Shown in pieces: positions 17,653-29,521 of a stretch of DNA of 64,000 nt. The stretch's first letter is position 1, and each line of letters starts with the position of its first letter. Source of the stretch: Streptomyces sp. HmicA12 (GTDB taxonomy: Bacteria; Actinomycetota; Actinomycetes; Streptomycetales; Streptomycetaceae); contig NZ_KB891802.1 of assembly GCF_000373565.1 (NCBI RefSeq), forward strand, positions 205,659 to 269,658, written 5' to 3'. Both the position numbers and the translations under genes were made by a program. A model generated the notes under the pieces. That model was not told the origin of the DNA. It searched no databases and was given only the letters and a program-made list of their open reading frames with translations.

Positions 17653-19038
17653 TTACGGACGGGTCATCCGCAGGACATCCAGCGCCTCGTCGAGCTGCTC
17701 CACGGTGAGGTCGCCGCGCTCCACGTACCCGCCGTCGAGCACGACCTCGCGGATCGTCCTGCGCTCTGCCAGGGACTTCTTCGCCACCTTGGCCGCTTCC
17801 TCGTAGCCGATGTACTTGTTCAGCGGCGTCACCACGGACGGGGAGGACTCGGCGTACTCGCGGGCCCGCTCACGGTTCGCGGTGATGCCGTCGACGGTGC
17901 GGTCGGCGAGCAGGCGCGAGACGTTGGCGAGCAGGCGGATCGATTCCAGGACGTTCTTGGCGATGACGGGCAGCATGACATTCAGCTCGAAATTGCCTGC
18001 CGCGCCCGCCGTGGCCACGGTCGCGTCGTTCCCGATCACCTGCGCGGCGACCATCAGCGTCGCCTCGGGAATGACCGGATTCACCTTGCCCGGCATGATG
18101 GACGAACCGGGCTGCAGGTCCGGCAGGTTGATCTCCGCGAGCCCGGTGCGCGGGCCCGACGCCGCCCACCGCAGATCGTTGGCGATCTTCGTCAGGCCGA
18201 CCGCGATCGTGCGCAGCTGCCCGCTGGTCTCCACGATGCCGTCGCGCGCGCCCTGCGCCTCGAAGTGGTCGCGGGCCTCGGTCAGCGGCAGGCCCGTGGC
18301 CCCGGCGATCTCGGCGATGACGGCCGCAGCGAATCCGGGCGGCGTGTTGATCCCCGTACCCACCGCCGTGCCGCCCAGGGGGAGTTCGGCGAGCCGGGGG
18401 AGCGAGGCGCGCAGCCGCTCGACGCCGTAGCGGACCTGCGCCGCGTACCCGCCGAACTCCTGGCCCAGCGTCACCGGCGTCGCGTCCATCAGATGCGTAC
18501 GGCCCGACTTCACGACGTCGTCGAACTCCTCGGCCTTGCGCTCGAACGACGCGGCGAGGTGGTCGAGAGCCGGGATCAGGTCATGGGTGACGGCGGCGGT
18601 GGCCGCGATGTGGATCGAGGAGGGGAAGACGTCGTTCGACGACTGCGAGGCGTTGACGTGGTCGTTGGGGTGCACGTCCCTGCCGAGCCGCTCGGTGGCG
18701 AGCGTGGCCAGGACCTCGTTGGTGTTCATGTTGGACGAGGTGCCGGAGCCCGTCTGGAACACGTCCACCGGGAACTGGTCGTCCCAGCGCCCCTGCGCGA
18801 CCTCGGCGGCGGCGTTCTCGATGGCACCCGCGACGTCCTTGTCCAGGACGCCGAGCTCGGCGTTGACCTTGGCGGCCGCGGCCTTGATCCGGGCGAGCGC
18901 CTCGATGTGGGCGCGCTCGATGCGCTGCCCCGAGACGGGGAAGTTCTCCACGGCGCGCTGGGTCTGCGCCCGCCACTTGGCGTCCGCGGGGACCCGGACC
19001 TCGCCCATGGAATCGTGCTCGATGCGGTAGTCGCTCAT
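17653..19038 (-). CDS. fumC: Fumarate hydratase class II
   Basis: 461 aa from ATG 19038. It carries the fumarase/aspartase superfamily motifs [21 protein letters not shown], the [13 protein letters not shown] block and the signature [12 protein letters not shown]. It interconverts fumarate and malate in the TCA cycle without an iron-sulfur cluster. In-frame codons upstream of the ATG (to 19221) code a Pro/Arg-rich stretch unlike the family and are not counted. A class I fumarase gene lies 91 bp upstream on the same strand, so this chromosome carries both isozyme types side by side. Confidence 0.96.
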   Translation of the reverse strand: MSDYRIEHDSMGEVRVPADAKWRAQTQRAVENFPVSGQRIERAHIEALARIKAAAAKVNAELGVLDKDVAGAIENAAAEVAQGRWDDQFPVDVFQTGSGTSSNMNTNEVLATLATERLGRDVHPNDHVNASQSSNDVFPSSIHIAATAAVTHDLIPALDHLAASFERKAEEFDDVVKSGRTHLMDATPVTLGQEFGGYAAQVRYGVERLRASLPRLAELPLGGTAVGTGINTPPGFAAAVIAEIAGATGLPLTEARDHFEAQGARDGIVETSGQLRTIAVGLTKIANDLRWAASGPRTGLAEINLPDLQPGSSIMPGKVNPVIPEATLMVAAQVIGNDATVATAGAAGNFELNVMLPVIAKNVLESIRLLANVSRLLADRTVDGITANRERAREYAESSPSVVTPLNKYIGYEEAAKVAKKSLAERRTIREVVLDGGYVERGDLTVEQLDEALDVLRMTRP

Positions 19039-19129
19039 ACCCCGTACAGCACGCGCACGGGCTCCGGTGTTCCCGGCGCAACGCCGGACGGGCCCGGTCC
19101 ACGGCCCGTCCGGCGGATACGCGCGGGGG

Positions 19130-20800
<1,671 letters not shown>

Positions 20801-20923
20801 CTCGCCCATTCCTCTTTCGGCCGGGTCGTGGCTGGCATCCATTGGCAGCGCCAACCAGCGTAGAACCTGGTGGCCCGGCCGCTCCTGTGAGGTAAGGCTC
20901 AGTTCACGCCGCGACCCCCTAGT

Positions 20924-20948
20924 CGCGATCTATCGCGTTTGGGTACGC
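20924..20948 (+). promoter_or_regulatory. Palindrome and probable -10 of the DUF1707 gene
   Basis: CGCGAT-CT-ATCGCG (20924-20937) is a perfect inverted repeat. TACGCT (20943-20948) follows, a good -10 whose start point would fall almost on the GTG at 20956. This suggests a leaderless mRNA with an operator between the promoter boxes. The regulator is unknown. Confidence 0.4.
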
Positions 20949-20955
20949 TGCTGTC

Positions 20956-21627
20956 GTGGACCTTCAAAAGCGCCCCCAGCAGCCCGCTCCCGCGACCCCG
21001 CCGGCCGATCTGCGCGCGTCCGACGCGGACCGCGACCGGATCGCGGACATCCTGCGCGAGGCGCTCGCGGAGGGCCGGCTCGACGCGGACGAGCACGCCG
21101 AGCGGATCGACCGGGTCTACCGCGCCAAGACGGTGGGTGAGCTGGAGCCGCTGGTGAAGGACCTGCCCGGCGCGCACACCGCCCGCCCGACGGTGGCGTC
21201 CCCGGCGCCGAACCAGCCGGCGCCCGGCACCGTCCCGTCGCTCCCGGGGGAGAACCTGGTGGCGGTGTTCAGCGCCTCCACCCGCAGGGGCCGCTGGCGC
21301 GTGGGCCGCCGCACGCACGCGTACGCCGTGTTCGGCAGCGTCGAGATCGACCTCAGCGAGGCGATCTTCGAGTACCCGCAGGTCTACATCAAGGCGGTGT
21401 CCGTCTTCGGCAGCGTCGAGATCAAGGTCCCCGAGAACATCTCGCTGCGCGGCAGCGGCGGGGGCGTCCTCGGCAGCTTCGAGGTGGACGCGATGGACGC
21501 GGCCGAGCCCGAGGCGCCGGTCGTCTACGTGGACGGGGTGGCGGTCCTCGGCAGCATCGAGGCCCGACCCAAGCGCGGCAGGATCGTCCGGAACCTGGAG
21601 AAGCACCTGCGCAAGCACTTCGGCTGA
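20956..21627 (+). CDS. DUF1707 and YvqF-like C-terminal domain protein
   Basis: 223 aa from GTG 20956, which lacks a Shine-Dalgarno and may be translated leaderless. The N-terminal DUF1707 domain (about 20-72: DLRASDADRDRIADILREALAEGRLDADEHAERI...) is followed by a Pro-rich linker. The C-terminal region carries repeated beta-type FGSVEI/LGSFEV/LGSIEA motifs, as in the cell-wall-active antibiotic response (LiaF/YvqF C-terminal) domain. DUF1707 proteins of this kind have no transmembrane segment and are common in actinobacteria. A role in envelope stress is inferred from the LiaF-like domain only. Confidence 0.87.
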   Translation: MDLQKRPQQPAPATPPADLRASDADRDRIADILREALAEGRLDADEHAERIDRVYRAKTVGELEPLVKDLPGAHTARPTVASPAPNQPAPGTVPSLPGENLVAVFSASTRRGRWRVGRRTHAYAVFGSVEIDLSEAIFEYPQVYIKAVSVFGSVEIKVPENISLRGSGGGVLGSFEVDAMDAAEPEAPVVYVDGVAVLGSIEARPKRGRIVRNLEKHLRKHFG

Positions 21628-21799
21628 CGCCCTGACGGCGCCCGGATCCCGGCGAGGCGAACTCCCGTATGCGCTCGGGAACTTCCGTGCTTCGGAACTC
21701 AGTGCATAGGCGCCGACACAGCGGGTAGAGCTTGCTGCATCGTCTCCCGATCGCCTCTCGCTCGCGAAAGCCGTCGTCAGCCGTCGTCAGGAGTAGACC

Positions 21800-22168
21800 G
21801 TGCTGCATCCGCCGCATCAGTCCCTGCAGGTCGCCACCGTTCCGCAACAGCGGGGACCAGCCTCGGGCAGGGATCAGGACGCGCCCTGGCACACGGAGGC
21901 CGTGTGCAGGCGCGACGAGGCGGGACTCTTCTTCGCGCCGTCCAAGGAACCCACCGCCGCGCGCCTCGCGCGCGAGGAGGCGGCCAAGCGGGTCTGCGCC
22001 CGCTGTCCGGTCATGGTGGAGTGCCGCGAGCACGCCCTGCTCCAGCCGGAGCCGTACGGCGTCTGGGGCGGCCTGACGGCGGCGGAGCGCAGGGTGGCGC
22101 TCGCCAGGCGCAGGCGCCGCGACGTGGAACTCAAGCAGGCGGCCCGGACGGTCGCCGCCGCCGGGTGA
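21800..22168 (+). CDS. WhiB-like (Wbl) iron-sulfur transcription factor
   Basis: 122 aa from GTG 21800, with GGAG at 21790-21793. The four cluster-binding cysteines are Cys36 and the Cys66-x2-Cys69-x5-Cys75 group. The Wbl signature GVWGGLT (87-93) and a basic C-terminal patch (ARRRRRDVELKQ) for DNA contact follow. Wbl proteins bind the principal sigma factor and act as redox or nitric-oxide-responsive regulators of development. The exact paralogue cannot be named from sequence alone. It converges on glpX, with a terminator between. Confidence 0.93.
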   Translation: MLHPPHQSLQVATVPQQRGPASGRDQDAPWHTEAVCRRDEAGLFFAPSKEPTAARLAREEAAKRVCARCPVMVECREHALLQPEPYGVWGGLTAAERRVALARRRRRDVELKQAARTVAAAG

Positions 22169-22192
22169 CCCGCCGACGGCGGGCAGGCGCGA

Positions 22193-22219
22193 AGGGCGCC
22201 CCGCTCGACGGGGCGCCCT
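22193..22219. terminator. Terminator between the wbl gene and glpX
   Basis: AGGGCGCCCCG and CGGGGCGCCCT pair perfectly (11 bp) around CTCGA between convergent genes. Confidence 0.75.
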
Positions 22220-22237
22220 GAGCCGCTGCTCGGCCCG

Positions 22238-23278
22238 CTACTTGGCCCGGTCGAAGTCGATCGCGGAGTAGGCCCGCAGCTTGCTCAGGCGGTGCTGCGA
22301 GTCGATCTGCCGGATGGTCCCGGACTTGGACCGCATCACGAGGGACGACGTGGTCGCGGTCTCGGGCCGGTACTGGACGCCGCGCAGCAGTTCCCCGTCC
22401 GTGATGCCGGTGGCCACGAAGAACACGTTCTCCCCGGAGACCAGGTCGTCCGTGGACAGGACGCGGTCCAGGTCGTGCCCGGCGTCGAGCGCCCGCTGCC
22501 GCTCCTCGTCGTCCTTGGGCCACAGCTTGCCCTGGATCACACCGCCCAGGCACTTCATGGCGCAGGCCGAGATGATGCCCTCGGGGGTGCCGCCGATGCC
22601 GAGCATCAGGTCGACGCCGGAGCCCTCGCGCACGGCGAGGATCGATCCGGCGACGTCGCCGTCGGAGATCAGCTTGATCCGTGCGCCGGTCTCCCGGATC
22701 TCCTTGATGACGCCCTCGTGCCGCGGCCGGTCGAGGATGACGACGGTGACGTCCTCGGGGGAAGCCTTCTTCGCCTTCGCGACGCGGCGGATGTTCACCG
22801 ACACCGGGGCGTTGATGTCCACGTAGTCGGCGGCCTCGGGGCCGGTGACCAGCTTGTCCATGTAGAAGACGGCGGACGGGTCGAACATCGTGCCGCGGTC
22901 GGCGGCGGCGAGCACGGCGATCGCGTTCGGCATGCCCTTGGAGCAGAGCGTCGTGCCGTCGATCGGGTCGACGGCGATGTCGCACTCGGCGCCGGTCCCG
23001 TCCCCGACGCGCTCGCCGTTGAACAGCATCGGCGCCTCGTCCTTCTCGCCCTCGCCGATGACGACGACGCCGTTCATCGAGACGGTGGAGACGAGGGTGC
23101 GCATGGCGCGCACGGCCGCGCCGTCCGCTCCGTTCTTGTCGCCGCGGCCCACCCAGCGGCCGGCGGCCATGGCCGCGGCTTCGGTGACCCGGACGAGCTC
23201 CAGGGCGAGGTTGCGGTCGGGGGCCTCGGAAGGAACCTCGAGTTCGGACGGCAGCTGGTGATGCTGATGCTCGGTCAT
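22238..23278 (-). CDS. glpX: Class II fructose-1,6-bisphosphatase
   Basis: 346 aa. GlpX landmarks are present: [17 protein letters not shown], the metal-binding [18 protein letters not shown] and DPIDGTTL, and [20 protein letters not shown] near the middle. It dephosphorylates fructose-1,6-bisphosphate in gluconeogenesis and is the main FBPase type in actinobacteria. It is divergent from the DUF4245 gene, with about 200 bp between them. Confidence 0.96.
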   Translation of the reverse strand: MTEHQHHQLPSELEVPSEAPDRNLALELVRVTEAAAMAAGRWVGRGDKNGADGAAVRAMRTLVSTVSMNGVVVIGEGEKDEAPMLFNGERVGDGTGAECDIAVDPIDGTTLCSKGMPNAIAVLAAADRGTMFDPSAVFYMDKLVTGPEAADYVDINAPVSVNIRRVAKAKKASPEDVTVVILDRPRHEGVIKEIRETGARIKLISDGDVAGSILAVREGSGVDLMLGIGGTPEGIISACAMKCLGGVIQGKLWPKDDEERQRALDAGHDLDRVLSTDDLVSGENVFFVATGITDGELLRGVQYRPETATTSSLVMRSKSGTIRQIDSQHRLSKLRAYSAIDFDRAK

Positions 23279-23475
23279 CGAGACGCACCTTTCTGTTCCG
23301 GCTTTTCTGCCGGGATACGACGACGGCCGGATGAGGGTTGATGTGCCCCGACTCTATCGCTCGTACGACAATCTGAGCAGGGCGCCCCACGGATGAGCGG
23401 GCCCGTTCATGACAGGTGGGCGCAAAACGCCACCTCGCGGCGGAGATCAACAGGCCACCTGCGACGATGGGGCGC

Positions 23476-24012
23476 GTGGCAGGAAGAAATGGCAAGAAGA
23501 CGATGGGCAGCCTGGTGCTGTCCCTGGGCGTCTGCGTCGTGGCGGCGGGCGTGATCTACGTGTTCGTTCCGCACGACGACTCCGAGAAGACGCCGGTCCA
23601 GCGCGTGGACTACCGGGTCGAGCTGCTGTCGGCCCGTCGCGCGGCCTCGTACCCGGTGGCGGCACCCGAGGGCCTGTCCAAGTCCTGGAAGCCGACGTCC
23701 GTGCGCTACAAGGGTGAGGCGAACGAGGCATGGCACCTCGGCTTCCTCGACCCCGAGGGCCAGTACGTCGCCGTCGAGCAGTCGACCGACAAGCCGGCCC
23801 GGTTCATCGACGACGCCAGCCAGGGCGCCGAGTCGACGAGCCGGAAGCAGACCATCAACGGCGAGCGGTGGCAGCGCTACCAGGGCGAGAAGTACGACGC
23901 CCTGGTGCTGAAGCAGAAGGGCGCCACGACCGTGGTGACCGGCACGGCCGACTTCGCCCAGCTGACGAAGATGGCCGAGGCGCTGAGGATGGAGCGCGCC
24001 GAGTCCGCGTGA
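23476..24012 (+). CDS. DUF4245 membrane-anchored protein
   Basis: 178 aa from GTG 23476 (start MAGRNGKKT); ATG 23467 is an alternative. A basic N-terminus and one hydrophobic segment (about 12-32, LVLSLGVCVVAAGVIYVF) are followed by an extracytoplasmic domain of about 140 residues with YPVAAPEGL, WHLGFLDPEGQYVAVEQS and ERWQRY. This is the DUF4245 pattern of actinobacteria, single-pass with an external domain of unknown function. A perfect terminator follows. Confidence 0.85.
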   Translation: MAGRNGKKTMGSLVLSLGVCVVAAGVIYVFVPHDDSEKTPVQRVDYRVELLSARRAASYPVAAPEGLSKSWKPTSVRYKGEANEAWHLGFLDPEGQYVAVEQSTDKPARFIDDASQGAESTSRKQTINGERWQRYQGEKYDALVLKQKGATTVVTGTADFAQLTKMAEALRMERAESA

Positions 24013-24031
24013 ATCCGTTGGAACGCGTACG

Positions 24032-24069
24032 AGAAAGGGCCCCCGGCGCAGTCGCCGGGGGCCCTTTCT
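24032..24069. terminator. Terminator between DUF4245 and the nitroreductase gene
   Basis: AGAAAGGGCCCCCGGCG and its exact complement flank a CAGT loop: a perfect 17-bp stem between convergent genes, ending in a short T-run on the plus strand. Confidence 0.9.
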
Positions 24070-24099
24070 GATGTCTGCGGAACGCTACCGCGGTGCGGC

Positions 24100-24690
24100 T
24101 CAGACGGTCGTGATGACCTGGTCGAGCTCAAGGCGCGGGGAGCGCGGGAACCAGGCGTCGTCGCCCGGCTTGCCGATGTTGATGACCATCAGCGGGGTGT
24201 GGTCGGCGTCCAGGAACTCCTTCTGGACACCGGCGAAGTCGAAGCCGGTCATCGGGCCCGCGGCCAGGCCGGCGGCGCGCACGCCCATGATGAAGTAGCC
24301 GGCCTGCAGCGTGGCGTTGACCAGCGCGGCCTGCTCGCGGACCGGGCGCTCCGAGAAGAAGGCGTCCTTCGCGGCGGGGAAGTGCGGGAAGAGCTGCGGG
24401 AGCTCCTCGTGGAACTCGTTGTCCGCGGAGAGGATCGCGACCAGCGGGGCCTTGGCGGTCTTCGGCTGGTTGCCCTCGGCCATGAGGTTCACGAGGCGCT
24501 CGCGGGCCTCGGGGGAGCGGACCAGGGTGATGCGCAGCGGCGACTGGTTGAAGGCGGTCGGGCCGTACTTGACCAGGTCGTAGATCGCCTGGACCTGCTC
24601 GTCGGTCACCGGCTCGTCGGTGAAGGTGTTCGCGGTGCGGGCCTCGCGGAAGAGCAGGTCCTGGGCGGCGGGGTCAAGAACGAGGGACAT
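24100..24690 (-). CDS. Nitroreductase family protein (RutE/HadB-like)
   Basis: 196 aa. The sequence RTANTFTDEPVTDEQVQAIYDLVKYGPTAFNQSPLR and the C-terminal GFDFAGVQKEFLDAD...INIGKPGDDAWFPRSPRLELDQVI are those of the malonic-semialdehyde-reductase subgroup of nitroreductases, FMN-dependent NAD(P)H oxidoreductases. The physiological substrate is not evident; the RutE name is by similarity, and no other rut gene is nearby. It stands alone between terminators and xseB. Confidence 0.9.
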   Translation of the reverse strand: MSLVLDPAAQDLLFREARTANTFTDEPVTDEQVQAIYDLVKYGPTAFNQSPLRITLVRSPEARERLVNLMAEGNQPKTAKAPLVAILSADNEFHEELPQLFPHFPAAKDAFFSERPVREQAALVNATLQAGYFIMGVRAAGLAAGPMTGFDFAGVQKEFLDADHTPLMVINIGKPGDDAWFPRSPRLELDQVITTV

Positions 24691-24827
24691 CGATCAACCT
24701 TCTCGTACGGGTCAACTGGTGCTTCCGACAGTACGCCGGTGAGGTTCAATCTTCAACAAACACCTTCGTGACCCTGTTCACAAGCGGCCCGCCGCACCCC
24801 GCTGTCTCCCGGTATTTCCCAGCGGGC

Positions 24828-25082
24828 TCACTCCTCGTCCGCGCCCGCCTCCGCCTCGTCGCCCTCTTCGGCCAGCGCCGCGTCGAGGCGGGCCCGCGCC
24901 CCGTCCAGCCAGCGGCGGCACACCTTCGCCAGCTCCTCGCCGCGCTCCCACAGGGCGAGGGACTCCTCCAGGGACGTGCCGCCGGCCTCCAACCGCCGTA
25001 CGACATCGATCAGTTCGTCCCGCGCCTGCTCGTAGCCGAGCGCCTCGTCGGCCGGCTGCGCCTGCGTCTCAGTCTTCGCCAT
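24828..25082 (-). CDS. xseB: Exodeoxyribonuclease VII small subunit
   Basis: 84 aa from ATG 25082, preceded by GAGGAA. A GTG at 25097 that overlaps the xseA stop (GTGA) is the alternative start. The core LGYEQARDELIDVVRRLEAGGTSLEESLALWERGEELAKVCRRWL is the full XseB fold, and a short acidic tail follows. It partners XseA to degrade single-stranded DNA. It is co-transcribed with xseA directly upstream. Confidence 0.93.
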   Translation of the reverse strand: MAKTETQAQPADEALGYEQARDELIDVVRRLEAGGTSLEESLALWERGEELAKVCRRWLDGARARLDAALAEEGDEAEAGADEE

Positions 25083-25093
25083 CGATCCGTTCC

Positions 25094-26353
25094 TCACGCT
25101 TCTTCTTCTGCTGCTGCGGCTTGTGCGTCATCTGCGACTCGTGCGTCCTCCGTGACGCGTACGGTGAACTCGCCCTCGGCGACCCGGGCCCGCAGCGGCT
25201 CGTCCGGAGCCACCTCGCCGGGGTCGCGCACCACATGGCCGTCCGGCTTCTGCAGGACCGCGTAGCCGCGCTTCAGGGTCGCCGCCGGAGAGAGGGCGAC
25301 CACGCGCGCGTGCGTGTGCGTCAGCTCGGACTCGGCGCGGTCCAGGAGGTGGCCGAGGGTGCGGCGGGCGCGGTCGGTGAGCGCCGAGACCTGCTCCTCG
25401 CGCTCGTCGACCATGCGGTGCGGATCCTCTATCGAGGGGCGGGCGAGCGCCGCGGCCAGGCCCCGCTCCTCGCGCTCGATGAACGCCTCGACGCTGCGCC
25501 GGGCCCGGTCCCGCAGGAACCGCACCCGCTCGTACTCCTCGCCGACGTCCGGCACGACCTTCTTCGCGGCGTCGGTCGGCGTGGAGGCCCGCAGGTCCGC
25601 GACGTAGTCGAGCAGCGGGGTGTCCGGCTCGTGGCCGATGGCGGAGACGACGGGGGTGCGGCAGGACGCCACCGCCCGCACCAACTGCTCGTCGGAGAAC
25701 GGGAGCAGGTCCTCCACGCTGCCGCCGCCGCGTGCCACGACGATCACGTCGACGCCGTCCAGCGCGTCCAACTCCTTGACCGCCTGCACCACTTGGGTCA
25801 CGGCGTGCACACCCTGCACCGGGACGTTGCGCACCTCGAAGCGGACGGCGGGCCAGCGGTGCCGCGCGTTCTCCAGCACGTCGCGCTCGGCGGCCGAGGC
25901 GCGGCCGCAGACGAGCCCGATGAGCTGCGGCAGGAACGGCAGCGGTTTCTTGCGGTCGGCGGCGAACAGCCCCTCCGCCGCGAGCGACTTCTTCAACTGC
26001 TCCAGACGGGCGAGCAGTTCGCCCATGCCGACCAGGCGGATCTCGGCGGCCCGCAGCGACAGCTGGCCGCGCGGCGCGTACCACTCCGGCTTCGCGTGCA
26101 CCACGATCCGGGAGCCCTCGCGCACGGAGTCCGCCACCGCGTCGAACACCTGGCGGTAGCAGGTGACCGAGACCGAGATGTCGTGCGAGGGGTCGCGCAG
26201 CGTCAGGAACACGACACCGGCGCCCGGCCGCCGGGACAGCTGGGTGATCTGCCCCTCGACCCAGACGGCGCCGAGCCGGTCGATCCATCCGCCGATCAGC
26301 CGGGACACCTCGCCGACGGGGATCGGGGTGTCCGGGGACGTGTTCACAGCCAT
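25094..26353 (-). CDS. xseA: Exodeoxyribonuclease VII large subunit
   Basis: 419 aa from ATG 26353; the longer in-frame extension upstream is Arg/Pro-rich and not family-like. The N-terminal OB fold (about 12-110, [24 protein letters not shown]) is followed by the catalytic region with [43 protein letters not shown] and ISAIGHE-type motifs ([29 protein letters not shown]). A long helical segment and the C-terminal LKRGYAVLQ strand complete the family layout. With XseB it makes the bidirectional single-strand exonuclease used in repair. Confidence 0.95.
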   Translation of the reverse strand: MAVNTSPDTPIPVGEVSRLIGGWIDRLGAVWVEGQITQLSRRPGAGVVFLTLRDPSHDISVSVTCYRQVFDAVADSVREGSRIVVHAKPEWYAPRGQLSLRAAEIRLVGMGELLARLEQLKKSLAAEGLFAADRKKPLPFLPQLIGLVCGRASAAERDVLENARHRWPAVRFEVRNVPVQGVHAVTQVVQAVKELDALDGVDVIVVARGGGSVEDLLPFSDEQLVRAVASCRTPVVSAIGHEPDTPLLDYVADLRASTPTDAAKKVVPDVGEEYERVRFLRDRARRSVEAFIEREERGLAAALARPSIEDPHRMVDEREEQVSALTDRARRTLGHLLDRAESELTHTHARVVALSPAATLKRGYAVLQKPDGHVVRDPGEVAPDEPLRARVAEGEFTVRVTEDARVADDAQAAAAEEEA

Positions 26354-26466
26354 GCCGCGAGCGTAGCCGCAGGCACCGACAGCGATGTGGGGCACACGGG
26401 TTGTCCTGGCCGTGCCCCGGCGTGACCTCCCGGGCTCCCACGCGCACCGCCCTAGCGTCGGCCGGT

Positions 26467-27951
26467 ATGACAAAAGCGATGAGAACGGCGGTCCCGGCCG
26501 CGGCGGCGGCCACCTGCGCCGTGTGCGCGGGCGGGCTGCTGCTGGCCGCGGGCCCGGTGAGCTCCGCACCGGCCGCCGCCCTGCGCGACACCGTGACCGT
26601 CGGCAACCCCGTCGCCGGGAACAACGGCTTCGGGGTCGTCACCGAAGAGGACGCCTACCTCGGCAGCACCGAGTCGGAGGGACCCGTCGCCGTCGGCGGC
26701 GACCTGCGCTTCGGCGCCGGCTACAACGTCTCCCTGAACACCGCGGGCTCCTTCACCGCCCCCGGCGACACCCGGCCCACGGCGCTGCTGGTCGGCGGCC
26801 GGGTCCGCTACGACCAGAGCGACCCGGCGGGAGTCCTGAAGGTCCTCCAGAACGGTTACGTGAAGGTCGGCGACATGACCGGCGGGCAGGCGCTGAACAC
26901 CGACGGCAACGGGGCCGCGGTCAACACGCACCTCACCGCCACAGGCGCCGCCTACGACTCCACACCCCGCATCGAGCTGACCACGCGACAGCCGGCCGCG
27001 TCCGTGGGGCCCGCGAACCTGATGGACTTCCCCGGCCTGTTCACCACGTACCGGGACCGCGCGCAGGAGATGGCGACCTGCGCGAACAACGTCGTCCTGC
27101 GCGACGGCAACGGCGACCCGCTCGCCGACCAGACGACGATCGCGCCCGGCTCCCAGATCAAGCTCTCCCTCGACACCGGCCGCACCAACGTGCTGCACCT
27201 GACGGGCGAGATGCTGAACAACATCTCCACGCTGACCCTGCTGAACCAGCCGACGGCCGCCGCGCCCCTGGTGATCGTCGTCGACACCAGCGCGGAGGGC
27301 GGCGACTTCACCTGGCACGCGCCGACGATGGCCGGGGTCGGCTCCTCCCAGACCCACATCCTGTGGGACTTCCCGGACGCGACGAGGATCACCAACCCGG
27401 ACGGAGACCAGATCGAGGGCACGGTCTACGCGCCGAGCGCCGAGTTCATCGACCTGGACTCCTCGAACATCGAGGGCGACGTCATCGTGAAGTCGCTGAT
27501 CCAGGGCTCGACCGCGGCCGTCGGGGGCAACGCGGTGAACGCGGGGGAGATCCACTACCGCCCGTTCGACGGAAACGTGCGGTGCGAGGACGACTCCACG
27601 CCCACTCCTGCACCGACCGGGGAGACGCCGACTCCGACGAACTCACCGGACGGCGCGACAGAGACACCCACCCCCACCCCGACGCCCACCCCCACGGGCG
27701 ACACGTCGCCCACCGCGTCGCCGACGCCCACCGGGAGCACCTCGACGCCGACCCCGACCGGGAGCACCTCGACGCCCACCCCGACCTCCTCCGCGCCCAT
27801 CAGCCCCTCGCCCACCGGCCCCGCGCTCGCCCACACCGGCTCGGACGGGCGGACCTCCGCCATCCTCGGCGGCATCGCGGTCGCCCTGGTGGCCACGGGC
27901 GCCGGAGCGGTCGCCCTGGGCCGACTGCGCAGGAACGGACGCCACCGCTGA
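26467..27951 (+). CDS. Choice-of-anchor A family wall protein with LAHTG sorting signal
   Basis: 494 aa from ATG 26467; ATG 26479 is also possible and the ribosome site is weak. A signal peptide (about 1-35, ending near SSAPAAA) precedes a beta-rich choice-of-anchor A domain (about 45-370: [48 protein letters not shown]). A Thr/Pro/Ser linker (about 375-450) includes GSTSTPTPT in tandem. The C-terminus is a class E sortase signal: LAHTG (454-458), a hydrophobic helix and an RLRRNGRHR tail. It is predicted to be covalently attached to peptidoglycan. Adhesive or structural roles are inferred; no sortase gene is adjacent. Confidence 0.85.
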   Translation: MTKAMRTAVPAAAAATCAVCAGGLLLAAGPVSSAPAAALRDTVTVGNPVAGNNGFGVVTEEDAYLGSTESEGPVAVGGDLRFGAGYNVSLNTAGSFTAPGDTRPTALLVGGRVRYDQSDPAGVLKVLQNGYVKVGDMTGGQALNTDGNGAAVNTHLTATGAAYDSTPRIELTTRQPAASVGPANLMDFPGLFTTYRDRAQEMATCANNVVLRDGNGDPLADQTTIAPGSQIKLSLDTGRTNVLHLTGEMLNNISTLTLLNQPTAAAPLVIVVDTSAEGGDFTWHAPTMAGVGSSQTHILWDFPDATRITNPDGDQIEGTVYAPSAEFIDLDSSNIEGDVIVKSLIQGSTAAVGGNAVNAGEIHYRPFDGNVRCEDDSTPTPAPTGETPTPTNSPDGATETPTPTPTPTPTGDTSPTASPTPTGSTSTPTPTGSTSTPTPTSSAPISPSPTGPALAHTGSDGRTSAILGGIAVALVATGAGAVALGRLRRNGRHR

Positions 27952-27971
27952 TCCCCTGACCCCCTGACCCG

Positions 27972-28000
27972 CCCCGGGCGGGCGGCGGCAAGGCCCGGGG
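27972..28000. terminator. Terminator between the wall protein and APC permease genes
   Basis: CCCCGGGC and GCCCGGGG pair (8 bp) around a 13-nt loop, between convergent genes. Confidence 0.5.
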
Positions 28001-28006
28001 CACGCC

Positions 28007-29401
28007 CTAGACCGGGTCCGCCGCCCGCCCCCGCTGCACCACGAGCACCACAACTCCCACCGCCAGCCAGATCGCGCCCACCACCTGGGCCGACGCGGAC
28101 GCCTCCACGATCACCGCGACCGTGATCACTGCGCCGAGCACCGGCACCAGCAGATGCCGCCACCAGCTCCACCCGCCGCCGCCCCGCCGCACCACGAAGT
28201 ACCCGACCACGCTCGCGTGCAGCAGCGTGAAGGCGCTCAGCGCGCCGATGTCGACGACCGACGTCAGCTGGTCGAGGCCGTCGTCGCGGCGGGCCGCCCA
28301 GACCGCCGCGACCAGAGTGATCACCGCGGCGACGAGCAGCGCGGCCCGCGGCACGCCCGAATCCGTCCGGGCCAGCGCCTTCGGCAGCCGCCGGTCACGG
28401 GCCATGGCGAAGAGCAGCCGCCCCGCCGCGGCCTGCCCGGCCAGGGCCGCGAACGCCGCGCCGATCGCCTTGCTCACCGCCACCAGATCGTGCAGCCAGC
28501 CGCCGACCGACGCGTCCACGGTGTCGTAGAACGCGGATCCCTGCGCGGCCGGATCGGCGGCCATCTGCGCCGACGTCATCGGTTCCAGCAGCGCCGCCAG
28601 ATACGTCTGCGCCACGAACAGCACACCGGTGAAGACCAGGCAGAACAGCACCGCCCGCGCCACCTTCGCCGAGCCGCCCGTGACCTCCTCGGCGAACGTC
28701 GCGATGGCGTCGAAGCCCAGGTACGACAGCACGGCCACCGACACCGCGCCGAGCACCGCCGACAGCGCGAAGGCGCCCTGCGTGCCGTCCCCGGTCAGCG
28801 GCGACAGCCAGTCGCGCTGCGCCCCGTCCGTGGCGAGCACCACGATCGCCGAGACCACGAAGATCAACAGCACCACGATCTCCAGTGCCAGGACCGCGAA
28901 GCCGACCCGGGCCGCCGCGCGTACGCCCCACAGGTTGAGCAGCGTCGTGATCACCACCGCGAGCGCCGTCCACACCCACCGCGACACGTCCGGCACCAGC
29001 GAGTTCATCGCGATCCCGGAGAACAGGTACGCCACGGCCGGGATCAGCAGATAGTCCAGCATCGCCATCCAGCCGGCGATGAACCCGAACCCCTTGCCGA
29101 GGCCCACGCGCGCGTAGGCGTACACGGACCCCGCCCGGGGAGCCACCCGCACCATCTGCGCGTAGCTGAATGCGGTGAACGCCATCGCGATCGTCGCGAC
29201 CACGTAGACGAGCGCGACCGCGCCGTGCGACTTCGCGTCCAGGGTGCCGAAGACGCCGACGGGCGCCATGGGGGCGATGAAGAGGAGCCCGTAGACCACA
29301 AGGTCGCGAAAACCCAGGTCACGCCTGAGTGTCGCCTCTTCAGGGGTCGTCCCGGGGGACGGCTCGGGGGTCGCCCCTCCAGGGGTGGTGCCGGCGGACA
29401 T
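28007..29401 (-). CDS. APC superfamily amino acid permease
   Basis: 464 aa from ATG 29401, chosen because GGAGG lies 5 nt upstream; a GTG 33 nt earlier has no such site. After a Thr/Pro/Gly-rich N-terminus (about 30 residues) come about 12 hydrophobic helices. The APC hallmark is in helix 1 ([20 protein letters not shown]) and the consensus in [18 protein letters not shown]. It should import an amino acid or amine with protons across the plasma membrane; the substrate cannot be told from sequence. It is divergent from ispH. Confidence 0.88.
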   Translation of the reverse strand: MSAGTTPGGATPEPSPGTTPEEATLRRDLGFRDLVVYGLLFIAPMAPVGVFGTLDAKSHGAVALVYVVATIAMAFTAFSYAQMVRVAPRAGSVYAYARVGLGKGFGFIAGWMAMLDYLLIPAVAYLFSGIAMNSLVPDVSRWVWTALAVVITTLLNLWGVRAAARVGFAVLALEIVVLLIFVVSAIVVLATDGAQRDWLSPLTGDGTQGAFALSAVLGAVSVAVLSYLGFDAIATFAEEVTGGSAKVARAVLFCLVFTGVLFVAQTYLAALLEPMTSAQMAADPAAQGSAFYDTVDASVGGWLHDLVAVSKAIGAAFAALAGQAAAGRLLFAMARDRRLPKALARTDSGVPRAALLVAAVITLVAAVWAARRDDGLDQLTSVVDIGALSAFTLLHASVVGYFVVRRGGGGWSWWRHLLVPVLGAVITVAVIVEASASAQVVGAIWLAVGVVVLVVQRGRAADPV

Positions 29402-29521
29402 CGCGCCTCCGTATGTCGCCCTTTTTCCGTGCACGGATCTTCAGTCTCTGTAAGGCCGCCGTTTCCGGCCTGTCGAAAGGGGGATCTTTGGCCCGCCCGG
29501 TACCCCCTTACGATGGGGAAC

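Noticed and set aside
28154..29521. Long plus-strand extension in front of ispH
   Set aside because: It is antisense to the APC permease gene and composed of Arg/His/Gln-rich low-complexity codons; IspH homology begins only at 29522.
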